Source: Ficedula albicollis
Taxonomy: Eukaryota; Chordata; Aves; Passeriformes; Muscicapidae
Reading direction: 5' to 3'
Length of the DNA stretch: 64,000 nt
NCBI RefSeq assembly: GCF_000247815.1
Contig: NC_021674.1
Coordinates: forward strand, 34,940,612 to 35,004,611
Part shown: one piece after another, positions 10,981-26,010 of the stretch
Layout: each line of letters begins with the position of its first letter
Numbering within the stretch: the stretch's first letter is position 1
Notes under the pieces: generated by a model
What the model saw: only the letters and a program-made list of their open reading frames with translations
What the model was told of the DNA's origin: nothing
The model's database searches: none
Program-made: the position numbers and the translations under genes

Positions 10981-13900
10981 TGGCCAGAGGCAGCTATTTC
11001 ACAGAGAAATCAATGACATTCAGAGTTCAGCTACTAATTGAAGATACAAGCCATGAATCTATCCTCCAAAATATAGGGGGGAGGGGGGAAGGAAGACAAG
11101 AATTTTAATGCTTTGCATTATAGAGAAAGTGTTTAAAAAGAGGATCGATCCTCTAGTAACTGTTTTCTGGCTGTTGGGTTTTGGATACTCACCATATTAA
11201 AGTTGGTTTCGTTACAAACTCCTCAGAGTTTTCTTAGTCCAGGTTTGTAGATATCAGAGGGATGAAGAATGAATTGCTGGTCCCCTGGAGAAGAGCTGCT
11301 GATGGGAAAATAACCCATGTTATTTTAGCAAGTAGACAAATATTTCAGAGTACAACTGCTGGCTGTGGTACATTGTTTTTATGGACACCAGAGCTGTGAC
11401 AAACAGGTTCCTGTGCTAGAGGAAGCTTTAATGTTTGGAGGTTGGTAGCCAAAAACCTAGTGAAAAAGATTTTCCTGAAATTTTCGGCCATCTCTGAACT
11501 TATTGTTGTTCCCAAATTATCACTTAATTTTCTGTCTTGCACTGAAGCTGCCATGTTCCTTGCCCAGGCTGAATTAAATCTTCCTGCAGTTTGCACCTTG
11601 CAAAAATCATTGAGGATATAACTATTAACTTGAGGGAAATAAATATGGAATATGGCAAGCAATCAAGACAGAGTATTTCAAGCAACAATTCACATAAACT
11701 TTGTATTGCAAGAACCGAGTGAAAATATTCCAGGCTTATGGCTCCTGCCCAGCAGAGTTTAACCCTGGCACCAGGGGTTCCTGGGTTTCCTTGTACCTCA
11801 CCAGTACCAGCAGATAACTCCCCAAAGGCAGTGTAACAGACCATGCTCAGCCCATGATAAGGAATAGAAATTAGGGTTTTAAATGTTAGAGCACTAACCT
11901 CCACAGTTTGATCAAAGGAAACAGGCTTCTTGGCAGGTAGCAGCTCTAGGAACTGACATACAGAGCTTCTAGAAGGAACCCACTGTATCTACAGTCATTT
12001 CTATTGCTTCTACAAGACTCAAGTGTCATGCATCAGTACTTCTGCTTATGCACATCATCCACAGAGAGCTGATGGCACTTTCATTAGTTGGACAGTCCAA
12101 AAAAATTAGACCTCGGTGTCAACACTGACATGGGTTTTGATAACAAAAATGGCAGTTTGTCATATTTGTCATAGTAAATCACCCAATACTAAGCCAATGG
12201 AAAATTAATTATCAGTATATCCTCTGCAGCAGGAGGTCTCCAGAAAAGTGCTTCTTGATATTCATTTTCCAGCAAAACATTCTGCAATGACATGATCTCT
12301 AGAGCTCTCTGGAACTCCTAAAAAAAACAGAGTTTAGAAGAGAGAAGCTGCTCCTGGAACAAGGTAAAAATGTGGCTGCATGTTCATAGGCCAAACAAAT
12401 GTCTCTCTGTAAACAGTACTTTGGGAGAGGCAATTCAGGATTATGTAGCTTCACTGTACATTGCTAAGTATTTCAAGCAGACCAGGGAGCTGGCTGGAAG
12501 AGAAGATGGGAATTTGGCAGGCACTGTACGGGTTATCTGGAGCCAGGAGTATTTATCATGGTCACATAACTGAAAGCCTACAAGGTATATACACGCAAAT
12601 GGAATATTAAATTACAAATCAATCCCTAAAAAAAGCAGTTTCCAGGAATTTTGAGAATTGCAGATTTATTGTTGTCTCAGTTTTTATTACCATTCCTTGT
12701 AACAAAAAAAAATCTTCAATCATAAGCAAAAAAATTGGAGATTTTACTGAGGGTTTTTTGGTGTACATTTGAGATATCATACCTATTTTCTGAAAGAGTG
12801 TAAGTAATTTCTTACAGGAGGAAAAGGTATTAACTATCCAAGAACTGAGGCACATATATGAACCAGCCACATGCAAAGCACTCAACTTACTGTTGTGCTG
12901 GCCACAGTCTTGTGTGTTCATTTGCAATACAGAGATTCTCTTTCTGTGACTGATAGGTGAAGATCTAAACTGTACATTCCATTAACAAGGCGTGCTGGAA
13001 CAACAAGAAATTACCTTAATGTCAGTTATCCCTGTCTCTTTTCCACAATCAGTATTGTTGGGAAAAGGTTAGTTCAACAAACGGTTCTTATATTATTGTC
13101 AGCTTCCTAGGTTTGATTTAGATTTCAAATTAATACATCTCCCATCTCTGAGTGGGAAAGAAAAGAAAATCTAGGAAACAGAATCCTGGCAGCTTACAGA
13201 AACACACATGCATAGACACACAAGAAAGGCAAATAGAAAGAACCAAAGATCATCCTTGCAATTACATCTATTTCTTTTTAAACCAAACTTCATGACATTT
13301 CAGATTTTGGTTAAGTTGTGTTTTGGGCTCTTGAAAAGCTTGGAGTTTAAAACAAGGTTCTTGCTGCTTCCCAAAAGGGTTACTGAGGAAGAGGCATCAG
13401 AAATGGCTGGTACCCTGTGAGGATGCATGAGAAGAGTCTTGAAGCAAGGGATAGCAAGGAACAGAAAATACTGTGTAGTGATTCATGGAGGTTGTTACAG
13501 ACTCTGAAGACAGAGAAGTTATGTAAGTTTGAAAAGTATAAATAAATGACAGGAAAAAAAGGAAATAGTTCTAAACCATGAAAACTGCAGGCAAAGCCTG
13601 AAATCATTGCTTTATGAATAAACCTGCTGCTGCTACTGCTTGCTCAGCACCCCCTTTTCTTGTATTTTTGCTCTGACACGGTCCATGCTCAGAGTTTGCA
13701 TCTTTCTTTTCCTTCTTCAACCAGAAAAAGAATCCTAATGACATTAGTGAGATCATATAAGGCATTTATTATGCTATAAAACACAGAAAGCATCTTTGAA
13801 CATTTATGATTTCTTTTTATTTGAAGATATTTTATTAGAACATTAGCAATAGGCCTGGTAGTTTTAATGTCTCAGTTATTTACCACTGATTTGCTGATGA

Positions 13901-16900
13901 GGTTTTTGTCTATTTGGGTTTGGATAGGTTTTTTCTATCCTTTTCTTAATTTTTTTTCAGGTGATGTAGAGGAGTAAGGGGAAAGAACTCCTGAGACAAG
14001 ATAGATGACTTTGAATCTATGATAAAATGACTGTTTGGAAGAAAAATAGAACCCATAACAAAGAACTTAAATTTGTGCAGCTATCTTTATCATTCTCTAT
14101 GTTCCCTGAATTTGGTAATGAGGATAAACTAAAGGGATGAACTTTCTTATTACAGGGTGAATTTTCTTATATTCTTTTCCTTGTGAATGCTCCATAAACA
14201 CCAATTTCTACCAAAGAAGTTGATTTATCCACCTTCTCATTATGTATCCAGCATAAGAACATTACTTAAGAACATCTTTGATCACTTTGTTTTGATGGAT
14301 TTGGTTAGAATATTTCATTGGCTTCTAAAAATATTCAGGTACTTGGGTGCTTTGTTGAATGAGGTGGTGAAAGCATGCAATACAGGCTACGAATATACTT
14401 ATTGCAGCTTAAGCAGGAAAATTGCCAAGAAAGAGTTAACAATCATCCTAACTCCTATATGTATAGCACCATGGGGAGGACAAGACTTGACATCTTGGGA
14501 TTTAGCACAACCATGGGTCAGCCCTGAATGCTGCAATGGAACTTGAGTTTTCTATGAGCATACTGCTGATCCCGTGTTCTTCTGTAATCGACCAACAACA
14601 AATGCACCTTAAGCCTACTAATTGACTAGGGTTGTCTTACATGGCCTGTGTCTCAGAATAATTGAGAGCATTTCAAAATTCTTTTCAGTTCAGAATAAAT
14701 GGTGTAATAAAAGAACCTAGTGATTATACAGTCATTAATTTCCTTCAACTATTTCTTCCACTTTAGCAAATCTTAACTATCCTGCCTCTCCTCAAACCAT
14801 CATGGATTTCCGACTTGAAGCCAGGTAGAGAAAACATTTTATAGGATAGCATGAAATTACTTAATTTGGTTTTATTACATAATTTATTTTTTAATCCTAA
14901 AACATGAAGATACACTCATAATTCTATTTCATTTAAGTCTGTTCATTTTAATTGAGATATCTATTTTTATCTGTTCTCTGCATACTCCCCAAAGAGATAA
15001 ATTAGATAAATCAACTAGAGGGTTTGTCTTTGATGTGCAGTTGCATGAGGAAAGGAAAACACATTTTTGCAAAGAGAGGGTTCTGTTGTTTCTTTTAAAA
15101 TTATTTTTTCATATTCTTGAAATGACCATGGGCTACTGAGTCTCCTAAGCTCCAGTTCTGTACATCAATATCATGCTAGGGCAGAGACAGACTGACAGCC
15201 ATCCTGCCTTTTGCTGCCAAAACTTAAACAGATGCCTTACAGAAGGAACCACTTCAGGATGAAAATATCATTGCATCCAGGACAGCAGGAGGCACTTGCA
15301 AGTCTGGTACTGGGACAGTAAGTCATACAGCATCAACATCTTGAGTGCAATAAATATCAGCTCAGTAAAATCCACTGTGATCTGACTGTGCTTCCTTCAG
15401 CTTACAGCAGGACTATCAAGGAGGTGCTGAAGATTTCAGTGCTGTCAGCCCTGAGTCTTGCTGCACCAGAAAGCCACAGCAATGGAAGGGATGCAGCTTG
15501 CACACCCAGAATATTTATCTGTGCTCCCCAAGCTCTGTGAATTACATCATATCAAACACTTTTTGCTTTTGCATTTGATTAGAGGACGATGATGATTTTC
15601 ATAGTGATGTCTCCTAGAAACAGTGCACCCAGTAAATCAGCCATGTAAAAAGTGGGTGAGGTTTTGAGTCTATAAAGGCGCATATTATGGAATCTAAATT
15701 TTATCACAGACAAATGAAAACAGCCATATCATCCAGATTTACAATCACAAATTTTCTTTGTGTAATTAAACCACAATTTTCTAATTACAAGAGTAGAAAA
15801 TCTGGCATATGAGCTTTTTTCCAAATGCATTAATGATATAGTAACAACTGTGGTACATACTGACAGGCAGAATTTGATTACTGGAATCAGCTATTTTACA
15901 CAAAGTCTGTCTCCCCGGAACTTTATTTCAAGAATGAAGCATCATTTCACAAGTGGTATAATTTTATGGTGTAATAAACATTGAAATTGTAAATACAATT
16001 TCTGGAAAAAGCTCTTTTTAATGTTGCTTGAACCATTTACTTTTTTTCACACATAACTTCTTTTTTTTTAAATCTCATTTAAAACAGAAGTCAATGTATT
16101 AAGCCCCTGTGTGGTTCTATCACTCTACGTTGTCAATGAGAATGAGTAAAAATCAGGAATATAAAAGCAAAAAAATACTAGTCCATTTTGAGAATATTAA
16201 GGCCTACCATTTATACATTTCAAGACCTATAAAATTTTTGAGTTTATCAGAGTTATTTTCTGTAGTAATTTAGAATAGATTCTACTAGTCCCTCTAATCT
16301 GGATCTTCAGTCAAACTGTGTTTTAATAGTGCTGATATTTCACTGGGAGTACCAGTCGCTGCTCAGTAAATGATGATTGCTTAAATGCCTTACTCTTCCT
16401 GGACACTTTGCTTTTGGATATGCTTTGTTAACTTACTTCTGATCCTGCAGATACATTAAATCAGAATATGCTCCGTGGTACTTGCTTTCAAAAATTGTCA
16501 ATAGAACAGATCTGTAAGTCTAGATATAACTCTGGATGATACTATAATATAAATACTAAACCAGAAATTTTTGTAAAATTGGAGTAGCTGTAAGAACTCA
16601 GCCTTTTCTTGCTGGTTGCTTAAATTAAAAACTCCTTGGGTCTTAGCTGAAGATTTGGCTTTCACTTCCATGCATCTACTGGCTTTCTGTTCAAGGACTT
16701 ATGGAGAGAAAATGTGTACCAGAAATCAATGTCAACGTTTCAGTCAGTGCCTCGAAGCCAGGCACTGTAGCTTCATTCCTGTAGCTAGGAATCAATGATG
16801 TGACCAAGATGCAGAAACAGAGCAGCTTTTGCCAGCTAGGGTCACAACCCCTACACAGTCCCTGCACAGCTTCAGCTTCACCAGTGTGTAAAGCCTTGAG

Positions 16901-19900
16901 ATGCTTAACTCAGCTACTTACAACCTCTTCAACTGGCTCATCCTCTGCGTGACAAGCGCCAAGCAGAGAGCAGTGGTCATGCAGGGGCTATCTCCCTCTT
17001 CCTGCTTTCCATGAACACATTAACTCCCCCCCACCTTCCTCCAGCACCTTCTGTGCTCATTTTTGGAAGGTGGCAGCAGCTCTTCCACCAGATAGATCTA
17101 AAGAGTGTTAGATCAATTCACTAGGTATCAAGGATTTCTGAGACACCTGCTATAAATGCAACATCTGCAATGATTCTCTGCTCAGAAAAGGGAGAAAGTG
17201 CCTGAACTTGTAGTGGAGAAGTGTCATGATTCATTTCTCTTCTTTAAAATTGACAGGGAAAAAAATAAAGTGATATAGGAAATGGCTGATACCTCAAACA
17301 GCTGGAGTACACTACAAAAGAATTTACACTAGGCTGGTCCCAGCTACATAGAAACGTGGTCATTCTAGATTCTGCTACAATGAATAGAAGCTCCCAGTAA
17401 CAGGCAGACACGAGTTGAACATGAAAGTGTGACCAAAAGCCTAACCAGCTTAGAAAATAAAAAATATTTTGAAGATTACATAAAATAAATTCTGTGTGGA
17501 GTTGCTAAATGCAAACACATGATGGATATTCAGGGAGAATGTACATGGACCTGATGCTAAAAAGCAAGAGGAATTGCATGGACTTAGTGCCCAGAGTCAC
17601 CTCCACTCCTGCTACTTCTTTTTTTTCTGCCACTATTGAACTGTGATTGAAAATCAAGTTATATCTTTGCAGTCTCAGAGACAGTCAAGACCACTTTGTG
17701 ACTTCAGGCTCTTTTGCAATTACTATCATCCAGTCCCTAAATTCAGAGATACATGAAAACCACTGAAACAGAAAAGGTGTTCCTGCCAGTTCTACAAAGA
17801 GCAGATGATCAAGTCGTAATGATGTACTTCACACCAACTCCAGTGCTCTAATGGCTATTCTGTAGAAAGCTCAACAAAAGAGATTCCAAGATTAGAGAGA
17901 AGAGGCAAAGGCAAATTGTGAAGTCTTTTATGCTGTTCTAGCTAGTGTATGTTTCACTTTGAGTAGACAGTGTTCAGTCTGTGGTGCTCAGATGACTGAG
18001 AGCAGTCATGGTGCTGTGCTGATAGCACAAATTGCACTGAGCAGACCCAGACATCTTTATTCTGCCATCAAATAAATCAGAAGTCTCAGCTACAAGTCTT
18101 CTTGGACCTCAGGCTCTGAAATAAACATCCAGATCCAAACCCAGTCCATTACAGTGGTTTTAATTTTGGCTTGGGATTGGATTTTGTTACAAAAGAAGAT
18201 TAAATATGCAAAATACTCCTCAGAAGATTCAGGGAAAGATTATGGCTCCATCCTAATTTTATGGACATAAAAGTTCACCCCATTCAAAGTCAGCAACACC
18301 TGTCACAAAACAGAGTGACAACATTTTCTGAGTTGGACAAACTTCCCAAAGGAAGCTTGGTGCTATAATCTGAACATTCCCTGCCCCAATGGGCTGTGCA
18401 GCCCTAAGATTTGTACCCCACACTCCCCAGGGGTCTTTTGGAGAGCATTGGTGCCCTGTACCAGCTAGAGAGCTGTCTGGGAATCCACCAAAGCCCTTCA
18501 GGCTGATTATGGGGTCTGGATCTTGGCCTCCTGCACCCCAAAGCCACATCCCAGCCATCCATCTATCACTTCTCCAAGATGTGTCTTGCCTGATTTCGTC
18601 TTGTTGGAATTCATCCGTGGTTGAAGCTCTTCTCTGGACAGGTACAGCATGGTCCTCCTCTCTTCACCTCCAGCTCCCTGCCACCTTTGCAGGAGATTCA
18701 AACATTTCTTTGCTCTTTTCCTGTTCCTTTCTGCAGAATAATGTAATCTTTTCCAAGGGAAATAATCACCTTCCCCTTTCTGCCATGGACTATTACTCTT
18801 GAGGCACTAACCTCTCTCAGCTTTTGTGGGTCTTTGCCCCAAACTAGAACTATAAAATGAATCACCATGAGAGGCAGAGAGCCACCAGGGCAATGCAGCA
18901 GTACCATCCCCAGCACTACCATTTTATTGTCCTCATCCCCTGTGCCACACAGCCACTCTTTCAGAGGCCTCCTCGGTCCTGATGCTAAAGGCATGCCAAG
19001 TTCAAGCCTCTCACAAAGCTTTAAATATTAGCTAGCAATGGTGGTATCAGTACCTTGGCACAGCAACCAGGAAAATGACTTCTCACAGCTTCGGGTAGCT
19101 GATAAGAGAAGGGGTGTGAGATTCTCTGAGGTGCCTAAATATGGTGGTGAAAGCAACAATTAGGTGCCCATTTGTGGGCTGAGTTCTCAGAGCACTTATT
19201 CTTGCAGTTTAAATTTACACTAAGTCAGCACAGTGCCCTCCCCAAGACAGATTCATCATGTGCTTAAATTTGGGTATATGCTGTCTAAGCTCTTTGTAGA
19301 ATTGAGATCAAGAGAAAAAGCTGGAGATGACAAAAGTGCTCGAAAGCAAGTACAAAGTCATTATTAACATTGAAAAAGAAGACCCTACATAGAGAAAGAA
19401 AAAAACCCCACCCCTAGGGCATGTTTAAAAAAGTGACAGTACAATAGTTTGGACAATAAATACAGAAAGTTCACTTCTTTTAGTGATTAATGAAGCAGAT
19501 TGATGTCTGCTTGCAGGTTTTGCTCAAGACCAATTTCTCAGCTCAATCACCATTATATTGTGTTATCAGAATCCCAGGGGAAAATATTTTTCTCATTTAG
19601 CAACATTTCAGCCTTTGCACAAGGTGTTACAGTTTCTTGTAAATCTGTTCTTTTTATTTCTGTTTTGATATAATTATGGGGTTTTAGTTGACTAGGTACA
19701 CAGTAAATTTGGGCTTATTATTTTTCCTGCAAATATTAGTTTTTTCGGAAACATCCCCACCCAGAGAAAAGGAAAATCCCCAAGGCAGTAAATACTGGAC
19801 AGTGAGAAAATAAATTTTTGGGAGGTTTTGGTTAGGAAAAAGCAGACCTGATCCAGAGCTGACCACTTATTATCCAAACCCTCTTGCAGCCTTTTATCAG

Positions 19901-22741
19901 TCTTTTAAGCCTGCACCAAGCAGTGGATGTTTGATAGCTGGTTATAAAAATTCTGACTTTTCCAGATTAGCTGTAAAGCACTTTTAATGTATTCCTTCTG
20001 TTTGCTCATACAGCCAGTTCTTACTGCCACTGCGGAAAGAAATTAGTTTATCTGTGAGTACAGATGTAGTCATTTGCAGGCGTGGCAAACCAGAAGATAA
20101 TTGCTTACCAATGCTCTTTCTTCTATTTGCCCTCTTTCAGAGAATTCCTTCTTGATTTATAGATGTGATCATGGGTCACTGTTAGAAAGGCATTATAAAA
20201 ATCCAGTAATCCTCTCCTATATAATCACAATTACTCCCCACTGATCACTGGGTAGTTAATGGGTTGTTGGATTGTGTTTTCTAAAACTTACTCTCTACTC
20301 TTACTCATTCACAAAACCTGACCTTACTACTCTAGCAGACTGGTATGCAGTGATGCACAAAAGTGTTGGAAATGTGCAACTTATCTTCTCTTATCTGTTT
20401 TACAGGCTTTTTCCCATTACCTGCTAGAATAGGGACAACTGTTGCAACATAATTAAGACTCCTGCTAATCAGTTTGTTCGTCCAAGCTACCTGCTAACAT
20501 CATATATAGACAAGATAAACAGAAAATTACCATGGAGAACATTTGCTAAACAAAGCTATAATTAATAATAAATGAAACTGGGTTCCTAACTACTTAAGTA
20601 CAGTAGTTATTAATTATAATGTGGCCCCAAGCTATTTGTGTAGAGTATAATTTAAAATTCAGCATGATCTCAGCTGTACTCCCTGAAGCCTTCAGAGCTA
20701 TCTTTTGCATAACTTTAAACTCAAATATGTTGGCTATGAAAGTTTCTGCTGTCTTCCCCAAATTTCTGCATTATAAGGCCAAGAAATGCAATCTTGTATT
20801 TATGTGGAAGAAATTACAACTTTTTAACAGGAGTGTGTAGAAAATGCCAGAATACAGCACCCAACTGAATTAGATCTGGTTTTGTCACCTGTCATACACA
20901 ATCAGCCTTCAGCTGTGCAATAAGTAATTTGGAGGTAGCCAGCATTGTCCTACATATTTTTCACTTTAAAAAATTGCTATCAGTCCTGTTTTCATCAGCA
21001 GACAGCTTTACCAGCCAGTTTTCAAAACCCTACATAATTTAAACTCTTATTATATGCAGTACAACTTTGGAAAATTAGATATTCTCTATCATGCAAAACC
21101 AGATATCTTTCCCACTAGAGGTGACAGCATCATCATAGATCCATGGGCCATGCAATGCCTTCAAGGTTTATGTGCTCACCCTGAGAGGGGGATGAAATAC
21201 TGGGCTGCAGGCCATACTACTCACACTACATTTTTACAACACAACAGTCCAGAGCTCCAAGATTATCACGTGCTTCCACACCTTGATTTCTCACCGTGCT
21301 TCTTTCAAATGGCTCCAAGAAGTCATAACCATTCTCCTGGAGGCTTACCAAATTTAGAACTCATATTACTGACAGGGTTGTGTGTTTTCAGTGACAAAGA
21401 CCAGACATTTTCAGAACAGGCCTGCTCATATTTGCCTGGTGACATAAGCCACTGGATAACTCTGATGTAGAAGGGAAAACCACAGCATCCGCACAGGCCA
21501 GACCCACTGGCTCTGCTCACCCCTTTCTGCAAGCATACCCAAGATCTCTCTCCACCTCTCACTTTCCTGGGCTACAGAGCTCCTACTGCAGTGCCCAGCA
21601 AATTAAGTTCTTCTCTAAACTGCACTTATTCTAGCTTTACATCTTCTGACTGCCTTGTTAGGTGCTCCCTGAGAGAAAACACCCAGTGGGTGATCTATTC
21701 TACCTCTACCTAACTCTGATTTCTCTGTCTTTACCAACTTAGTCCTATCAACTGGTCTTGCCTCCTTATTTCACACCCAGAAATGTCTCACTTCTCTGTC
21801 TCACTGAAGGCATTCAATCTCAGTATTGAGTCAGTTAAAAAATGCTCAGTGAAATAAAGTCATTACTTAATTTTTTTAGAAGACCTGGATTCTCCCCAAA
21901 TGCCTAATTAAGTAATTTTAAAAGATATTGTCTCTGTGGCATTCAGTATCACTGTGTTATCTGGTACCCCATAATTTTTCTCATGTAATTTTCTTTCAAC
22001 ATGATTAATTCATGAAGATGAGTAAGCATGGTAATTGCCATAAACCATATAACAACTTCTCTTTGTGGCACACTCCTGCCACTCCCCTTGCCAATTGTAC
22101 GGGGGAATTAAAGGCAAATTTCAGTCCAAAGAAAGTGCATGTAAGTTCAATTCTAGTCCTTGGAAATGTATGTGCTTAACTAGAAGTGTAACAGGATCTT
22201 CAGCCTCTGTGGCACACCAAAAATGGCAGACTTGAAATTATCTGGATGAAATGGAGACAACAGTGACCAGGTGCTTGTTGCAAGCATAGCCTGAGGCTGT
22301 AACTGGATGTTGGTAACTGGGCAAGGGGTTTATTGTGTGCCTTATTTTGCCTTTCCCAAGTAATAATAAACAGAGAACAAACAAATAAATGAAGAAAGGA
22401 AAAAAAAAAAAGAATAAATAATTAAACCCCAATATTTTTGCATATTTTTATTAACTCTGATCTCTTCCAAATTTTTAATTGTAAATACCATGTAGAGGAA
22501 TGCGGTGAAGGGATTGCAAATTCCAAAATTGTAATAATGATCCCTGTCACATCCGGAAAACTCTCATGGGCAGAGTATTCCCTGGTCACGAGACTCATCC
22601 TCCAAACCCCAGAAGTTTGGGGGGGAGAAGATAAACATTCGTTTCCCCAAACATCTTGATCTTTGTCCCTCCTTCTGCCCTGCGAGGGTCAGAGCCAGTA
22701 CCAAAACCAGGCTGGTTTAAATCACCATCCTGTGTTTTCAG
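10981..22741. other. Long AT-rich non-coding stretch
   Basis: I see no transposon, RNA gene or supported exon in this 11.8-kb interval. Minor items: two G6 runs separated by one A at 11076-11088 (polypurine, quadruplex-capable), a 16-bp perfect palindrome centred on GATCGATC at 11139-11154, and moderately GC-rich patches near 16850-17060 and 18370-18700. Stretches around 15540-15800 and 20100-20560 have the look of conserved vertebrate non-coding DNA, but this cannot be shown without alignment. Confidence 0.5.
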
Positions 22742-22808
22742 GAATCCACTGATTGCACGAGGGGAATGCAGACATGAGTGACAATAACAGCATTAATGGG
22801 AGCTCCAG
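22742..22808 (+). other. Candidate 67-nt exon with start codon
   Basis: A pyrimidine-rich stretch ending TGTGTTTTCAG (22731-22741) precedes 67 nt that end CTCCAG at 22808, followed by GTGAGGTGAG, a plausible donor. Inside is an ATG at 22774 with G at -3, preceded in frame by a TGA at 22750 and reading MSDNNSINGSS plus two bases of the next codon. That is the arrangement expected of an exon with the end of a 5' UTR and a first coding segment. I do not recognise the peptide. A short upstream ATG at 22766 terminates at once. It could also be chance or a non-coding RNA exon. Confidence 0.3.
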
Positions 22809-25800
22809 GTGAGGTGAGATGAGACTGAGCAAGGCAGCAGGTGCTTTTCCAAAGGAAGTTCTGCACAGAATTGAGAAAATATTCTGGCAGTTAAAACAAA
22901 AAGACTGGACAATAGCTCAGGCAGCCCTGTACAGTCCAAACTCGCAAGAGAATGGAGAATTTGGGAAATATGGGATCATGCAGATGGAAAATGCATTTTG
23001 TTGTGATCAGGTACCCATCATCACATTTCACCTGTGGCCAAGGGTTCAAGTAATGCAATACATTATTAACAGATGCTGCCAGAATTTCTGCCTCTTGAAT
23101 TGGAAGCTGGGTGAAGTGGGTGGCTTCTGGAAATCTACTGGTAGTGGTGATTAAGTTCTACAAAGATAGTATAGGCTAACACACAGAGTCAGAGAGATCT
23201 CTTCCTTGCTAGAGAGGAGAAAAAGTGGCTTGGACGTTGAGTGTATAAGATGCAGTCAGACTGCACAGGAGCTGCTACTCCAAATAAGGTCCACACTCCC
23301 TCTTGTTGCACAGGCTGAATATCCAGCAAAATGCAGCTTTACTGCCCAGCACATGAGTCAGTGCTTTTCCTTCTCCTCCAGAGCACCAGACAGCAGCTCT
23401 GTCCAAAAAAGCTATTTCTACCTTTGTGTGTATATGTGAGAAAAATGCTAAAGGGGCAGCCTAATCTCACTTTTATGTCTTTTGTGTAGCCTCTAGGTCA
23501 GAAACATTGATCTGTGAATTGGAGAGAATGTAGAATTAACTCTGCCTGTAGCCAACTCTGTTTATCAGCAGCACATTTTTTCTGTAGATATGTGTAAAAA
23601 AGAATACTTTATTGGTCCTCTGAAAGAAACTTAAATATAGAAGGCCTTTCTTAACCTCTTGAAATATCACTCAACTCTAAACTTGAGTACTTCTGCAAAT
23701 ATTAGCTGTAAGTATGAAATGTCTATTTTGTATGAAAAGCTTTCTGGTCATATGATTCTTATACATATTTTCCAAGGAGCTGAAACTCTTTAAACAACCA
23801 GTTCAATATTCTCAGGGACAAAAGTACTCAGTAGTTAGTTGTACCAGCTGGATCATGCATTTATCATGTATGTGATTTATCATGTATGTTTCTGGAAATA
23901 CCTCTGTGATACAACTGTTTTTACAATTTTATTTTCTCAAAAATTCTGATTATTTGTTCTGTTTGTACTTTTAAAATTTTGTTCCTTTTAACCAGCAAAT
24001 TTAGTGTGTGACAAGAAAAACATTTTCCTCTATTTGCACAGGCTAAAACAGTTTGTGTAGCTCAAATTTGCAAAGACAAACCCAAACAAACCCTTTGATG
24101 CAATTGCTTTCTCATAACCAGTATTTTAAAATAGTTCTTTTAAATTATTTATTTTTTTAATGTAGAAAAAAGTTATTGACATTTCTGGAGTTTGTCCAAA
24201 ATTAGCCATCAATTTCTTTGAAAGATTTGCAAGAGGGGAATCCTGCTCCCATTAAAATCAATCAAAGTTCACTGTGTGACAGCAGGAGTGACAGCATTTC
24301 TCTCAGAGATTTGAGGCACCACTGGATTAATGTTATATGGATATCAGACCCCAGCATCAGACATGAAATACAGGAATATTTATATATTAATTCAAAAAAG
24401 TTAATTATGTTTTTAACAATTGATATTGGGTTATTTTAATAGTTATGTTATTAATCTTTTATAAAAATATAATAAAAGGAGAAAATGCATTTTAAAGCCA
24501 TCTGTGTTTTTTAATAATCTCTTTTATAACAAAGTAAAAAATAAGGAACATGAAAATTGTTGGCAGTTTAAATTTTACTCTGGAAAGATCTCAAAGGAAT
24601 GATGAGCACATTACTCTTTTGGAATGGGAGTTTTCTTAGTTTGAAACACTTTTGTTAACTTTTGAGCTTGAAATTCATAGTTTCTTACACTGACTCACTG
24701 GATCTCACCTTCTCTCAAGATAGATTTTGGGGGTGAATGGGCAGCAACAATCTTTTATTCATCTTTCATCTCATAAAGAAAAAGTGCTATGCCAATGCCA
24801 CTGTTGTATTTCCAGGACATGTTGTCTCAGCAGGAGGCTACCTTGAGATATGATCTCAAAATACCTTGGTTATTCAATTTTTCTAAATATTTTATGCTTC
24901 ACATCAGTAACACAGACAGGTTTTTCTCTGTCACAGGCAATGGCAGCAGTCCAAGATGCTCTGAACAGCACAGACTGAGAAAGGGCAGGCAGTTCAGTCC
25001 CCAACAGACATCTTGGCTTTTTCACCTGTAAATCAAACGTTTATCCCTATGAATTACAAGTCACAAAAATTTCTAGGCCGACAGTCAGTTCTCAGTGGAT
25101 CTAAAGATCTTGGTCCACTTGGAAAAAATCTACATAGAAGTTAAAAGAGTTTGTTAATCACATTGAAGAAGCATGATGCTTATGTTCATAACTTACTCTT
25201 TACTGGTAACTGAACAATATGATTTGGTTCAATAATACCAGAAATTTTTAAAAGTTCAATGTTGCTAAAACTTTTCAATACATTGTTTTGGCACTTAGCT
25301 TTTTTTTAATGAGAACACTGTGAAAGTCAGATATTTTTGCCTAAAAACTCTCTGAAGACAGACAGAGGATTTGTTTTCTTACAACTTCCTGTATTTATCA
25401 CCAGATATTCCTTAGCAAGAGACCTTTAAAAAATTAGTGTATCAGAACTATGGGGAAGAGAAGTTCGTATTTGTTGTTTTTCCTAAAAATGAAGTTAATA
25501 AATTAAATTGCAGTCAATTCCATGTAGTGCACTGGTCTTGCACCCAGCAATGACAAATACCATATGGGTTTATCATTCCAGTGGCATTGTGAGATATAAG
25601 AATTTTTCTCCTTGATTAGGTTGCTGTAATATCACAGAGAAATAAATCAAACAAATAATTCAGGTGTACCTTCTTCTGAGGTGTCAATATCATGTTTCAT
25701 TTCTTATTCCCATTTTACCCCACTTGTCACAGGGAAACTTCATCTATAAGTGCTTATAAAAGATTTCCAATAAGTATCTTTATTAATGTAATAATATATA

Positions 25801-26010
25801 TGTTATTAAATTAGGGAGAATTTTATCAGCTGGAAAACTCATTAGGTTTTCACTTCTGCTCCATTGTTGACCCTTGTAACAGATTAACTCTTCTACTAGC
25901 AGAGCCAAATGCTTATCAGAATTCAAGAAAAGAGTTGAACTGACACTTGACAGAGATTCTTGACATATGTGTTAATAATATATGAATGTTTATTTTCAGT
26001 TTTTCACAGT
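22809..26010. other. AT-rich sequence, nothing recognised
   Basis: No repeat family or gene recognised. A small direct repeat of about 16 bp (ATTTATCATGTATGTG-like) occurs at 23860-23890. Open frames are short and unremarkable. Confidence 0.55.

Noticed and set aside
11139..11154. 16-bp perfect palindrome centred on GATCGATC
   Set aside because: About one palindrome of this length is expected by chance in a window of this size.
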